Positions 34,942-45,433 are shown, counted from the stretch's first letter. The stretch: 64,000 nucleotides of DNA from Bog-532 sp963830385 (GCA_963830385.1 CAWHMD010000014.1:62001-126000); one strand, 5' to 3'. Made by a program: numbers and translations. Notes: generated by a model from the sequence alone, not told the origin.

Positions 34942-35694
34942 ATGTCATCGGACGACGACCACCTCGCCCGGGATCTCGCCGTCGTGGCGGGACGCCGCCT
35001 GGTCGAGCTGCGGTCCCGTGGCGGCACCGCCGACGAGCTGCGACAGGCGGGCGACCAGATGGCGCACGAGTTCCTCACCACCGAGCTGGCCCGGCTGCGA
35101 CCGGACGACGTCGTCCTGTCCGAAGAGGGCGCCGACGACCCGGCCCGGCTGAACGCGGACCGGGTGTGGATCGTCGACCCGCTCGACGGCACCCGCGAGT
35201 TCGGCGAGGCGCGCCGGACCGACTGGGCCGTGCACGTCGCGCTCTGGGAGCGGGCCGCGGGTGACCTCACCGCCGGGGCGGTGGCGCTGCCCGCCCAGGG
35301 TGAGGTACTGAGCACCGTGGCCCCGCCGCCGCTGCCCGCCGACCCGCCCGGCAAGCCGCTGCGGATCGTGGTCAGCCGGTCCCGGCCGGCCCCGTTCCTG
35401 CCGAAGATGGCCGAGCTGGCCGGCGCCGACCTCGACCCGCTCGGTTCGGCCGGCGCCAAGGTCGCGGCGGTGCTGCTCGGGGAGGCGGACGCCTACGTGC
35501 ACGCGGGCGGGCAGTACGAATGGGACTCGGCCGCGCCGGTGGCGGTGGCCCGGGCGGCGGGCTTCCACGCGTCACGGATCGACGGCAGTGAGCTTTCCTA
35601 CAATCAGGCCGACCTGCTCATGCCCGATATCCTGGTTTGCCCGCCGGTGCTGGCTGGAGCACTCCTGGACGCCATCCGCAACGCTCAGTCCTGA
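34942..35694 (+). CDS. cysQ: 3'(2'),5'-bisphosphate nucleotidase (inositol monophosphatase family)
   Basis: 250 residues. Metal-dependent phosphatase with LSEEGADD, the family core WIVDPLDGTREF and WDSAAPVAVARAAG near the end. CysQ removes the 3'-phosphate of PAP or PAPS formed in sulfate assimilation. The neighbourhood with cysD and cysN makes this better supported than a plain inositol phosphatase. ATG preceded by AAGGAG. Confidence 0.9.
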   Translation: MSSDDDHLARDLAVVAGRRLVELRSRGGTADELRQAGDQMAHEFLTTELARLRPDDVVLSEEGADDPARLNADRVWIVDPLDGTREFGEARRTDWAVHVALWERAAGDLTAGAVALPAQGEVLSTVAPPPLPADPPGKPLRIVVSRSRPAPFLPKMAELAGADLDPLGSAGAKVAAVLLGEADAYVHAGGQYEWDSAAPVAVARAAGFHASRIDGSELSYNQADLLMPDILVCPPVLAGALLDAIRNAQS

Positions 35695-35718
35695 CCCCGA
35701 CGCCTCCTGGATGACCTG

Positions 35719-36630
35719 ATGCGCACCGACTACACGCTGTCCCAGCTCGACGTGCTGGAAGCCGAATCGATCCACGTGATCCGCGAGGTCGCCGCCGAGT
35801 TCGAGCGGCCCGCGCTGCTGTTCTCCGGCGGCAAAGACTCGATCGTGATGCTCGCACTGGCCGAGAAGGCGTTCAGCCCGGCTCACATCCCGTTCCCGGT
35901 CATGCACGTGGACACCGGGCACAACTTCCCCGAGGTCCTCGACTTCCGCGACCGGCGGGTCGAGGAGCTGGGCGTCCGCCTGATCGTGGCCAGCGTGCAG
36001 GACTCGATCGACTCCGGCCGGGCGGTCGAGGAGACCGGCCGCTGGGTAAGCCGGAACCGGCTGCAGACCGTCACCCTGCTCGACGCGATCGAGGACAACC
36101 GCTTCGACGCCCTGTTCGGCGGGGCCCGCCGGGATGAGGAGAAGGCCCGCGCCAAGGAGCGCGTGTTCTCCTTCCGCGACGAGTTCGGGCAGTGGGACCC
36201 CAAGAACCAGCGGCCCGAGCTGTGGAACCTCTACAACACCCGGATCCGGCGTGGCGAGCACATCCGGGTGTTCCCGCTGTCGAACTGGACCGAGCTCGAC
36301 ATCTGGGCCTACATCGAGCGGGAGCAGCTCGAGATCCCCTCGATCTACTACGCCCACGAGCGCGAGGTCTTCGAGCGGGACGGCATCCTGCTGGCCGTGA
36401 ACGAATACCTGCCGCTGGCCGAGAACGAATCGCCGTTCACGTCCACGGTCCGGTACCGGACGGTGGGCGACATGACGATCACCGGGGCGGTGCAGTCCAC
36501 CGCGGCCACCGTCGGCGAGGTGATCACCGAGGTCGCGGCCACCCGGATCACCGAGCGCGGCGCGACCCGGGCCGACGACCGGACCAGTGAAGCGGCGATG
36601 GAAGACCGCAAGCGAGAGGGCTACTTCTGA
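35719..36630 (+). CDS. cysD: Sulfate adenylyltransferase subunit 2
   Basis: 303 residues, ATP sulfurylase small subunit of the PP-loop family (LLFSGGKDSIVMLALAEKAF). It adenylates sulfate to APS. Also seen: PVMHVDTGHNFPEVL, FGGARRDEEKARAKER and FPLSNWTELDIWAYIERE. ATG at its 3' end overlaps with cysN by one base (TGATG), so subunits are made in step. Confidence 0.96.
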   Translation: MRTDYTLSQLDVLEAESIHVIREVAAEFERPALLFSGGKDSIVMLALAEKAFSPAHIPFPVMHVDTGHNFPEVLDFRDRRVEELGVRLIVASVQDSIDSGRAVEETGRWVSRNRLQTVTLLDAIEDNRFDALFGGARRDEEKARAKERVFSFRDEFGQWDPKNQRPELWNLYNTRIRRGEHIRVFPLSNWTELDIWAYIEREQLEIPSIYYAHEREVFERDGILLAVNEYLPLAENESPFTSTVRYRTVGDMTITGAVQSTAATVGEVITEVAATRITERGATRADDRTSEAAMEDRKREGYF

Positions 36631-37892
36631 TGGACATCCTGCGGTTCGCCACCGCCGGCTCGGTCGACGACGGTAAGTCCACGCTCATCGGGCGGCTGCT
36701 GTACGACTCCAAGGCGATCTTCGAGGACCAGCTCGAGGCGGTCGAGCGGACGTCACGGGACCGCGGCGAGGAGACCCCCAACCTCGCGCTGCTGACCGAC
36801 GGCCTGCGGGCGGAGCGGGAGCAGGGCATCACGATCGACGTCGCCTACCGCTACTTCGCCACCCCGCGGCGGAAGTTCATCATCGCCGACACCCCCGGGC
36901 ACATCCAGTACACCCGCAACATGGTCACCGGCGCCTCCACCGCCGACCTGGCGGTGGTCCTGGTCGACGCCCGCAACGGGCTGACCGAGCAGAGCCGCCG
37001 CCACGCCTTCCTGGCCACCCTGCTCCAGGTTCCGCACCTGGTGCTCGCGGTCAACAAGATGGACCTGGTCGGCTACGACCAGGCCGTGTTCGAGGAGATC
37101 GCCGACGAGTTCTCCAAGTTCGCGGCCAAGCTCGACATCGGGGACCTGACCTTCATCCCGATCTCGGCCCTGCACGGCGACAACGTGGTCCAGCGTTCGT
37201 CCAACATGGCCTGGTACGACGGGCCGTCGCTGCTGCACCACCTGGAGCACGTGCACATCGCGTCCGACCGCAACCTCATCGACGTGCGGTTCCCGGTCCA
37301 GTACGTGATCCGGCCGCACCAGGCCACCGACCCCGGGCTGCACGACTACCGCGGGTACGCGGGTGAGGTGGCCGGCGGGGTGATCCGCCCGGGCGACGAG
37401 GTGATGCACCTGCCGTCCGGGTTTACCACCACCGTGCGCGGGGTGGAGGCCGCGGGCCACCCGGTCGAGGAGGCGTTCCCGCCCATGTCGGTCACGCTGC
37501 TCCTGGACGACGACGTGGACATCTCCCGGGGTGACATGATCTGCCGCCCCAACAACCGGCCCGCCGTGACCCAGGACGTCGAGGCCATGGTCTGCTGGAT
37601 GGCCGGCGACCGGCCGCTCACCCCGCGCAGCCGCCTGATCGTCAAGCACACCACCAACACGGTCAAGGCCATCGTTCGCGACCTGCACTACCGGATCGAC
37701 GTGAACACCCTGCACCGGGACGAGAGCGCCACCCAGCTGGGGCTGAACGAGGTGGGCCGGGTGACGCTGCGGCTGACCCAGCCGATCTTCTCCGACGCCT
37801 ACAGCCGCAACCGGCTGACCGGCGGGCTGATCCTCATCGACGAGGCGACCAACAGCACCGCGGGCGCGGCCATGATCACCGACGCGCGGTGA
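36630..37892 (+). CDS. cysN: Sulfate adenylyltransferase subunit 1 (GTPase)
   Basis: 420 residues. EF-Tu-like GTPase that drives ATP sulfurylase: P-loop GSVDDGKSTLIGRLLYDSK, switch DGLRAEREQGITIDVAYRYF, DTPGHIQYTRNMVTGAS, NKMDLV, followed by beta-barrel domains. It has no C-terminal APS kinase (CysC) domain, which is fused in some mycobacteria; no separate cysC or cysH is in the window. Confidence 0.96.
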   Translation: MDILRFATAGSVDDGKSTLIGRLLYDSKAIFEDQLEAVERTSRDRGEETPNLALLTDGLRAEREQGITIDVAYRYFATPRRKFIIADTPGHIQYTRNMVTGASTADLAVVLVDARNGLTEQSRRHAFLATLLQVPHLVLAVNKMDLVGYDQAVFEEIADEFSKFAAKLDIGDLTFIPISALHGDNVVQRSSNMAWYDGPSLLHHLEHVHIASDRNLIDVRFPVQYVIRPHQATDPGLHDYRGYAGEVAGGVIRPGDEVMHLPSGFTTTVRGVEAAGHPVEEAFPPMSVTLLLDDDVDISRGDMICRPNNRPAVTQDVEAMVCWMAGDRPLTPRSRLIVKHTTNTVKAIVRDLHYRIDVNTLHRDESATQLGLNEVGRVTLRLTQPIFSDAYSRNRLTGGLILIDEATNSTAGAAMITDAR

Positions 37893-39946
37893 GTGACGGC
37901 GAGGCGGCGGCTCCGGCTCCGGCCGGCGGGCCCTTCGGCGAGCTGGCCCGCTACGTCGAGATCCCGCGGGTCGGCGGGCTGCGGCTGGCACCCGACGGCA
38001 GCTGGCTGGCCGCGGTGGTGCAGACGCTCAGCCCGGACCGGAAGAAGTACGTCAGCAGCATCTGGCGGCTGCCCGCGCACCCCGGTGACGACGCCGCCCC
38101 GCGCCGCCTGACCTGGTCCGAGGACGGGGAGAAGGCCCCCCGGTTCCAGCCCGACGGCTCGCTGCTGTACCTGTCCAAGCGACCCGGCCAGCAGGCCGGG
38201 AAGGACGACGGCGCGGCCGCCGACGAGGCGACCCTGTGGCGGCTACCCGCCGATGGCGGCGAGGCCGTCCGGGTAGCGGCGCTGCCCGGCGGGGTGAGCG
38301 CGGCCGAGACCGCTGCCGATAGCCCTGAAATAGCGCTGGCGGTCCCGGTCCTGCCCGCTGCCGGGGATGACGCGGAGCTGCGCAAGGCCCGCGAGGACGC
38401 CGGGGTCACCGCGATCCTGCACGAGTCGGTCCCGGTCCGCTACTGGGACCACGACCTCGGCCCGGCCGAGCTGCGGCTGTTCGCGCTGGCGGCCGGGGAC
38501 GAGGGCGCGCCCCGCGACCTCACCCCCAGCCCGGGCCGGGCCCTGGACCAGCAGTCGTTCACCCTGAGCGCGGACGGCCGCACGGTGGTGACCAGCTGGC
38601 GGCGCTGGGACTCGCCGAGCGAACTCCGGGCCGAACTGGTGGCCATCGACGTGGCCGACGGCAGCCGCCGCACGCTGCTGTCCGCCACCGGCACCGACTT
38701 CGAGCAGCCGCTGACCTCACCGGACGGTCGCTGGGTCGCCTGCGTCCGGTCCGGGCACCACACCCCGGACGCTCCCGGGGACCAGACGGTCGTGCTCACC
38801 GGCCTGACCGGTGACTCCGGCCCGCGGGACCTGCTGGCGGGCTTCGACCGGTGGCCCGCCGAGCTGGCCTGGGCGCCGGACTCCAGCGCGCTCTACTTCA
38901 CCGCCGACGACCAGGGCCGCCGGCCGGTGTACCGGGTGCCGGTGGCGGAGACGACGGCATCCGGCGCGGTCACCCGGATCAGCGCCGACGACGGCGCCTA
39001 CACCGACCTCAGCCCGTCGCCCGACGGCCGGTACGTGTACGCGCTGCGCTCGTCGGTGGACGAGCCGCCCACCCCGGTCCGGCTGGAGGCCGCCGAGGGC
39101 CAGAAGCCGGCCCGGCTGGCCAGCCCCGGCAGCCCGCTGACTCTGCCCGGCCACCTGACCGAGATCGAGGCGGCCGCCGACGACGGCACCCCGATCCGCA
39201 GCTGGCTGGTGCTGCCGCGCGGAGCCTCGGTGGCGAGCCCGGCGCCGCTGCTGCTGTGGGTTCACGGCGGCCCGATGTCGAGCTGGAACTCCTGGTCCTG
39301 GCGGTGGAACCCGTGGCTGCTGGCCGCCCGCGGGTACGCGGTGCTGCTGCCCGACCCGGCCCTGTCGACCGGGTACGGCCTGGACTTCATCGCAAGGGCC
39401 TACCACCAGTGGGGCGACCGCCCGTTCGCCGACGTGATGGCGGCCACCGACGCGGCGCTGGCCCGCCCGGACATCGACGGCACGCGGACGGCCATGATGG
39501 GCGGGTCCTACGGCGGCTACATGGCCAACTGGATCGCCGGCCACACCGACCGGTTCGGCGCCATCGTCAGCCACGCGGGCCTGTGGGTGCTGGACCAGAT
39601 GTTCGGCACCACCGACGCGCCGATGTTCTGGCGGCCGCAGTTCGGCGACCCCCTCACCTCGCCCGAACGGTACGAGGCGAACTCTCCGCACCGGCACCTC
39701 GGCCAGATCCGCACGCCGATGCTGGTCATCCACGGCGACAAGGACTACCGGGTCCCGGTCGGCGAGGCGCTGCGGCTGTGGTGGGACCTGAACCGGCACG
39801 GCGCCGAGGCCAAGTTCCTGTACTTCCCGGACGAGAACCATTGGATCCTCACCCCCGGGCACGCCACCGTCTGGTACGAAACCGTGTTCGCGTTCCTGGC
39901 CCAGCACGTCCTCGGCGAGCCTTGGCGCCGCCCCGAGCTGCTATGA
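37889..39946 (+). CDS. S9 family (prolyl oligopeptidase-type) serine peptidase
   Basis: 685 residues. An N-terminal WD40-like beta-propeller of about 420 residues (repeated LxxxPDGRxVxxxR/xxW strands) is followed by the alpha/beta hydrolase domain from about 430. Catalytic Ser lies in MGGSYGGYM (about 541), Asp in HGDKDYRVP (about 615) and His in DENHWI (about 650). Resembles acylaminoacyl peptidases/DPP. No signal peptide, so cytosolic. GTG overlaps cysN stop as GTGA although the function seems unrelated to sulfur. Confidence 0.93.
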   Translation: MSDGEAAAPAPAGGPFGELARYVEIPRVGGLRLAPDGSWLAAVVQTLSPDRKKYVSSIWRLPAHPGDDAAPRRLTWSEDGEKAPRFQPDGSLLYLSKRPGQQAGKDDGAAADEATLWRLPADGGEAVRVAALPGGVSAAETAADSPEIALAVPVLPAAGDDAELRKAREDAGVTAILHESVPVRYWDHDLGPAELRLFALAAGDEGAPRDLTPSPGRALDQQSFTLSADGRTVVTSWRRWDSPSELRAELVAIDVADGSRRTLLSATGTDFEQPLTSPDGRWVACVRSGHHTPDAPGDQTVVLTGLTGDSGPRDLLAGFDRWPAELAWAPDSSALYFTADDQGRRPVYRVPVAETTASGAVTRISADDGAYTDLSPSPDGRYVYALRSSVDEPPTPVRLEAAEGQKPARLASPGSPLTLPGHLTEIEAAADDGTPIRSWLVLPRGASVASPAPLLLWVHGGPMSSWNSWSWRWNPWLLAARGYAVLLPDPALSTGYGLDFIARAYHQWGDRPFADVMAATDAALARPDIDGTRTAMMGGSYGGYMANWIAGHTDRFGAIVSHAGLWVLDQMFGTTDAPMFWRPQFGDPLTSPERYEANSPHRHLGQIRTPMLVIHGDKDYRVPVGEALRLWWDLNRHGAEAKFLYFPDENHWILTPGHATVWYETVFAFLAQHVLGEPWRRPELL

Positions 39947-39972
39947 GCGCGGCTGGGCCTAGGCTGGACGAC

Positions 39973-40686
39973 ATGGCTCGCGCTGACCTGGACAAGCGCC
40001 CCGGTGAAGTCGCCGCGATGTTCGACGAGCTCGCCGGGCGTTACGACCTGCTCAATGACCTGCTCTCGGCCGGGCAGGTCCGGCTCTGGCGCCGGGTGGT
40101 GGCCCGCGCGGTGGCCGCCCGCCCCGGGGAGCGGATCCTGGACCTGGCCGCGGGCACCGGCACCTCCACCGTCACGTTCGCGACGACCGGCGCCGACTGC
40201 GTAGCCTGCGACTTCTCGATCGGCATGCTGCGGGCGGGCATCACCCGGGTGCGAGCCGACGTCGACGGCCCCCAGCCCGCCTTCGTGGGCGGCGACGCGC
40301 TCCGGCTGCCGTTCGCCGACGGGGTGTTCGACGCGGTCACAATCTCCTTCGGCCTCCGCAACGTCGCCGACACCGAGCGCGCCCTGGCCGAGATGCTCCG
40401 CGTCACCCGCCCCGGTGGCAGGCTCGTGATCTGCGAGTTCTCCCAGCTGACGATCAAGCCGCTGCGGATCCTCTACGAGCGCTACCTGGCCCGCGCCCTG
40501 CCGGCCGTGGCCCGGCGGGTGTCCCGCAACCCGGCCGCCTACGACTACCTGGCTGAGTCCATCGTCGACTGGCCCGGCCAGGCGGAGCTGGCCCGCAAGC
40601 TCCGCACGGCCGGCTGGTCGGCCGTTGAGTGGCGCAACCTGACCGGCGGCATAGTCGCCGTCCACACGGGGCGTCGGCCTGCCTGA
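39973..40686 (+). CDS. menG: Demethylmenaquinone methyltransferase
   Basis: 237 residues (UbiE/MenG family), final C-methylation in menaquinone synthesis. Seen: MARADLDKRPGEVAAMFDELAGRYDLLNDLLS, SAM loop LDLAAGTGTSTV, CDFSIGMLRAG, ISFGLRNVADTERAL and RPGGRLVICEFS. ATG 39973 gives the usual actinobacterial start; ATG 39943 overlapping the peptidase stop (ATGA) is in frame and may also be used. It lies directly before the reductase-nuo operon. Confidence 0.95.
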   Translation: MARADLDKRPGEVAAMFDELAGRYDLLNDLLSAGQVRLWRRVVARAVAARPGERILDLAAGTGTSTVTFATTGADCVACDFSIGMLRAGITRVRADVDGPQPAFVGGDALRLPFADGVFDAVTISFGLRNVADTERALAEMLRVTRPGGRLVICEFSQLTIKPLRILYERYLARALPAVARRVSRNPAAYDYLAESIVDWPGQAELARKLRTAGWSAVEWRNLTGGIVAVHTGRRPA

Positions 40687-40821
40687 GGGCTATGCCTGCG
40701 GCCACCCGGATGTGCGGGGGAGGCCACGGGCCGTTAAGGTGCCAGGTGGCCCGGGTCGAGAGGTGGGTCAGTGGTGCGGCGCGCTGAGTGGCCGGCTACG
40801 TTTCCCAGTACCGGGCAGGCG

Positions 40822-40827
40822 TAAACT
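40822..40827 (+). promoter_or_regulatory. Probable -10 element of the reductase-nuo operon
   Basis: TAAACT fits an actinobacterial -10 box, in the only long gap (262 bases) before the operon. The Rex operator starts 14 bases downstream, over the expected transcription start. Confidence 0.45.
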
Positions 40828-40840
40828 AATGGCAAAGAAC

Positions 40841-40858
40841 TTGTGAAGAGGTTCACAA
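40841..40858. promoter_or_regulatory. Rex operator (ROP) ahead of the nuo operon
   Basis: TTGTGAA-GAGG-TTCACAA: perfect seven-base arms (eight with the flanking C and G), matching the published Rex consensus TTGTGAA-N4-TTCACAA. Rex is an NADH/NAD sensor that represses respiratory genes at low NADH/NAD ratio; in Streptomyces the nuo operon is a known target. It lies 90 bases before the GTG of the first operon gene. Confidence 0.88.
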
Positions 40859-40948
40859 GCGAGCTCCGGCGCAGAACCTCCCGGTCGGACCGCCAAACGG
40901 CCAGCCCCCAGCACGTCCAGGCAAAAGGCAAAGTCAGGAACGCATCCC

Positions 40949-42259
40949 GTGACCGAGCAGGCTTCCCCCCAGGCCTCCACTGGTCTCGCCCCGTCCACAG
41001 CGCCGGGCGCGGCCGGTGAGGCGGACGTCATCGTGGTCGGCGCTGGCCCCTCGGGGTCGAGCACGGCCTACTACCTCGCCCAGGCGGGGCTTGACGTGCT
41101 GGTGCTGGAGAAGAGCCGGTTCCCCCGGGAGAAGGTGTGCGGCGACGGCCTGACCCCGCGCGCGGTCAAGGCGCTGGTCGCGATGGGCGTGCCGATCCCC
41201 GAGGAAGACGGCTGGCTGCGCAACAAGGGCCTGCGGGTGATCGGGGCCGGGATGCGGCTCGAGCTGCCCTGGCCCGAGCTGACCAGCTACCCCGGCTACG
41301 GCCTGGTGCGGACCCGGCTGGACTTCGACCAGCGGCTGGCCCAGCGCGCCCGCGAGGCCGGGGCCAAGGTGGCCGAGGGCGTCACCGTGACCGGCCCGGT
41401 GCTGGACGAGCGGACCGGCCGCATCATCGGGGTCACCGCCCGCCCCGAGGGCGGCGAACAGCAGGTGTACCGGTCCCGTCTCGTCGTCGCCGCCGACGGG
41501 AATTCTTCCCGCCTGTCGGTTTCCATGGGGCTGCGCAAGCGAGACGACCGGCCGATCGGGGTGGCGGTCCGCGCCTACTACACCAGCCCGCGGCACGAGG
41601 ACGACTACCTCGAGTCCTGGCTCGACCTGTGGGATCAGGACCGGCTGCTGCCCGGCTACGGCTGGATCTTCGGCATGGGCGACGGCACCAGCAACATCGG
41701 GCTGGGCCTGCTGAACACCTCCGGCGCGTTCGGCAACACCGACTACCGCGCGCTGCTGCGCCGCTGGCTCGCCGGCATGCCTGGTGAGTGGGGGTTCACC
41801 GAGGAGAACCGGGTCGGCCCGATCCGCGGGGCGGCGCTGCCGATGGCGTTCAACCGCACCCCGGCCTACACCGACGGCCTGCTGCTGGTGGGCGACGCGG
41901 CCGGGATGATCAACCCGTTCAACGGCGAGGGCATCGCCTACGCGATGGAGTCGGGCGAGATCGCCGCCCGCCTGGTGGCCCAGGCGCTGGCCTGGCCGGA
42001 CGCGGCCGGCGCGGAACGGGTGCTGCATGGTTACCCCCGCGTGCTCGCGGACGCGTACGGAGGCTACTACGCTCTCGGGCGGGCGTTCGTGAAGGCGATC
42101 GGCCGGCCTGAGCTGATGCGCTTCGCTACGCGGCACGCCATGTCGCGCCCGGCGCTGATGCGTTTCGCCCTGAAACTGCTCGCGAACCTGACCGACACGC
42201 GCGGCGATGCCTCCGACCGGCTGATCAACGCCATGACCAAGCTGGCGCCCGCGCGCTAG
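40949..42259 (+). CDS. Geranylgeranyl reductase family FAD oxidoreductase (MenJ-like)
   Basis: 436 residues. N-terminal FAD-binding DVIVVGAGPSGSSTAYYLAQAGLDVLVLEK, then KVCGDGLTPRAV (family signature), YGLVRTRLDFDQRL, and LLVGDAAGMINPFNGEGIAYAMESG. Members saturate isoprenoid double bonds; the mycobacterial homologue MenJ reduces one isoprene unit of menaquinone. The position between menG and nuoA favours the menaquinone role. First gene of the Rex-controlled unit. Confidence 0.9.
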   Translation: MTEQASPQASTGLAPSTAPGAAGEADVIVVGAGPSGSSTAYYLAQAGLDVLVLEKSRFPREKVCGDGLTPRAVKALVAMGVPIPEEDGWLRNKGLRVIGAGMRLELPWPELTSYPGYGLVRTRLDFDQRLAQRAREAGAKVAEGVTVTGPVLDERTGRIIGVTARPEGGEQQVYRSRLVVAADGNSSRLSVSMGLRKRDDRPIGVAVRAYYTSPRHEDDYLESWLDLWDQDRLLPGYGWIFGMGDGTSNIGLGLLNTSGAFGNTDYRALLRRWLAGMPGEWGFTEENRVGPIRGAALPMAFNRTPAYTDGLLLVGDAAGMINPFNGEGIAYAMESGEIAARLVAQALAWPDAAGAERVLHGYPRVLADAYGGYYALGRAFVKAIGRPELMRFATRHAMSRPALMRFALKLLANLTDTRGDASDRLINAMTKLAPAR

Positions 42260-42328
42260 TGACGCCCCATGAGAAGCGAATGTGGATACCGTGCCTGAGA
42301 TGAAAATGCAGAGGGGGACCGGGAACCA

Positions 42329-42688
42329 ATGAGCGGTTATGTGCCCATCCTCATCCTGGGCGTCCTGGCGGTCGTGTTCGCGATCTTCTCGATCGTCATC
42401 GGCGCGCTGACCGGTCCCAAGCGCTGGAACCGGGCCAAGCTGCAGGCCTACGAGAGCGGCATCGAGCCGACTCCGCAGCCACCGGGTGGCGGCCGCTTCC
42501 CGGTCAAGTACTACCTGACCGCGATGTTGTTCATCCTGTTCGACATCGAGATCGTCTTCCTCTATCCGTGGGCGGTCACGTTCAACAAGCTCGGGGCCTT
42601 CGGCCTCATCGAGATGGTCACGTTCGTCGTTACTGTGCTGATCGCGTACGCCTACGTCTGGCGGCGCGGCGGCCTGGAGTGGGATTAG
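42329..42688 (+). CDS. nuoA: NADH-quinone oxidoreductase subunit A
   Basis: 119 residues, three membrane helices, membrane arm of complex I. Seen: YVPILILGVLAVVFAIFSIVIG, KLQAYESGIEPTPQ loop, KYYLTAMLFILFDIEIVFLYPWAV with the conserved acidic pair, and a last helix ending RRGGLEWD. First nuo gene; followed after two bases by nuoB. Confidence 0.97.
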   Translation: MSGYVPILILGVLAVVFAIFSIVIGALTGPKRWNRAKLQAYESGIEPTPQPPGGGRFPVKYYLTAMLFILFDIEIVFLYPWAVTFNKLGAFGLIEMVTFVVTVLIAYAYVWRRGGLEWD

Positions 42689-42690
42689 TC

Positions 42691-43334
<644 letters not shown>

Positions 43335-43338
<4 letters not shown>

Positions 43339-44072
43339 GCGACAACGGCGCCGGCGAGCCCGCGGGCGCCGAAGAAAGCGTGAACCTGCCCGCGCAGGCC
43401 GGTCAGGAACGGCTCAGCGAGCCGGTCACCCGGCACGGCCTGTTCGGGGTCACGAGCTCCGGTGACACGTCGGGCTACGGCGGGCTGCTGGTCCGGGTGC
43501 CGCCCGAGGTGTCCACCCCGCGGCCCTACGGCGGCTACTTCGACGAGCTGAGCGACGAGCTGGCCCGGGTGCTGGAGGCCGACGGCACCGGCTTCGGCGA
43601 CGCGATCGAGCGGGTCATCGCCGACCGTGGTGAGCTGACCTTCCACGTCCGCCGGGAGCGGCTGGCCGAGGTGGCCACCAAGCTCCGGGACGAGCCCACG
43701 CTGGCCTTCGAGCTCTGCACCGGGGTCTCCGGGGTGCACTACCCGGCCGAGACCGGCCGCGAGCTGCGGGCCGTCTACCACCTGCTGTCGATCACCAAGA
43801 ACCGCCGGGTGCGGCTGGAGGTGACCGCGCCGGACAACGACCCGCACATCCCGTCGCTGGTCGACGTCTACCCCGCACTGGACTGGCACGAGCGGGAAAC
43901 CTGGGACTTTTTCGGAATCATCTTCGACGGGCACCCGTCGCTGACCCGGATCCAGATGCCGGACGACTGGAAGGGTCACCCCCAGCGCAAGGACTACCCA
44001 CTCGGCGGCATCCCCGTCGAGTACCGCGGCACCAAGGTGCCGCCGCCTGATGAGCGGAGGTCGTACGCATGA
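43335..44072 (+). CDS. nuoC: NADH-quinone oxidoreductase subunit C
   Basis: 245 residues, 30 kDa subunit of the peripheral arm. Variable acidic N-terminus of about 50 residues, then the domain with LAFELCTGVSGVHY, HLLSITKNRRVRLEV, and the signature YPALDWHERETWDFFGIIFDGHPSLTRIQMPDDW. Separate from nuoD, unlike the NuoCD fusion of enterobacteria. Overlaps both neighbours by four bases. Confidence 0.96.
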
Positions 44073-45433
44073 CGAGCCAGTCGGCGCCGCGCGCCGCGGG
44101 GCTGGATGACGGGACAGCCGAAGGCCGTGTCTACAACGTCTCCGGCCAGGACTGGGACGAGCTGGTCGCGGCGGCGGACCTGGCCGCGGATACTCCGGGC
44201 ACCGGGCACATGGTCATCAACATGGGTCCTCAGCACCCGTCCACGCACGGCGTGCTGCGGCTGATCCTGACCCTGGACGGCGAGACCGTCACCGAGTGCC
44301 GGGTGGGCATCGGCTACCTGCACACCGGCATCGAGAAGAACATGGAGTACCGCACCTGGACGCAGGGCGTCACGTTCTGCACCCGGGCGGACTACCTGAT
44401 GCCGATCTTCAACGAGATGTCGTACTGCCTGTCGGTGGAGCGGCTGCTCGGCATCGAGGACCGGATCCCGGACCGGGCGCAGATCATCCGCGTGCTGATG
44501 ATGGAGCTCAACCGGATCGGCTCCCACCTCGGCGGGCTGGGGCCGTTCGGCCTGGAGCTGGGCGCGACCACGATCTTCCTGCAGGGCGTGCGCATGCGGG
44601 AGAACGTGCTCGACCTGATGGAGCTGATCACCGGGCTGCGGATGAACCACGCCTACATCCGGCCCGGCGGCGTGGTCCAGGACCTGCCGCCGGGGGCGTT
44701 GGAGAAGATCCGCGAATTCCTCCGCCAGGCACCGCGCTGGACCGGCGACCTGCACAAGCTGATGGACGAGAACCCGGTCTTTGTCGGCCGGACGAAGAAC
44801 ATCGCCTACCTCGACCTGGAGGGCTGCATCGCGCTGGGCATGACCGGGCCGATCCTGCGCAGCGCCGGCCTGCCGTGGGACCTGCGCAAGAGCCAGCCGT
44901 ACTCCGGGTACGAGACCTACGAGTTCGAGGTGCCGACCCGGACCACCTGCGACACCTACGGCCGGTACGCGATCCGGATGGACGAGATCGACCAGAGCCT
45001 GGCGATCATCGAGCAGTGCGTGGACCGGCTGACGGGCAAGCGCCCGGCCGAGGACCCGTGGATGATCCAGGACGCCAAGGTCGGCTGGCCGGCCCGGCTG
45101 TCGCTCGGGCCGGACGGGATGGGCCCGTCGCCCGAGCACATCGCGCACATCATGGGCCAGTCCATGGAGGCCCTCATCCACCACTTCAAGCTGGTGACCG
45201 AGGGGTTCCGGGTGCCCGCGGGCCAGGCCTACGTGCCGATCGAGTCGCCCAAGGGCGAGCTGGGCTGCCACGTCGTCTCCGACGGCGGCACCCGGCCCTA
45301 CCGGGCGCACCTGCGCGACCCTTCGTTCCACCACCTGCAGGCGCTGGCCGCGCTCTGCGAGGGCGCGATGATCGCGGACGTCATCCCGGCCATCGCCAGT
45401 ATTGATCCGGTCATCGGAGGGGTGGACAGGTAA
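44069..45433 (+). CDS. nuoD: NADH-quinone oxidoreductase subunit D
   Basis: 454 residues, 49 kDa subunit that forms the quinone site with NuoB. Seen: MGPQHPSTHGVLRLILTLDGE, GYLHTGIEKNMEYRT, ELNRIGSHLGGLGPFG, and near the end PKGELGCHVVSDGGTRPYR with DPVIGGVDR. Acidic N-terminal extension of about 45 residues as in Streptomyces. It overlaps nuoC by four bases and nuoE by one. Confidence 0.97.
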   Translation: MTSQSAPRAAGLDDGTAEGRVYNVSGQDWDELVAAADLAADTPGTGHMVINMGPQHPSTHGVLRLILTLDGETVTECRVGIGYLHTGIEKNMEYRTWTQGVTFCTRADYLMPIFNEMSYCLSVERLLGIEDRIPDRAQIIRVLMMELNRIGSHLGGLGPFGLELGATTIFLQGVRMRENVLDLMELITGLRMNHAYIRPGGVVQDLPPGALEKIREFLRQAPRWTGDLHKLMDENPVFVGRTKNIAYLDLEGCIALGMTGPILRSAGLPWDLRKSQPYSGYETYEFEVPTRTTCDTYGRYAIRMDEIDQSLAIIEQCVDRLTGKRPAEDPWMIQDAKVGWPARLSLGPDGMGPSPEHIAHIMGQSMEALIHHFKLVTEGFRVPAGQAYVPIESPKGELGCHVVSDGGTRPYRAHLRDPSFHHLQALAALCEGAMIADVIPAIASIDPVIGGVDR

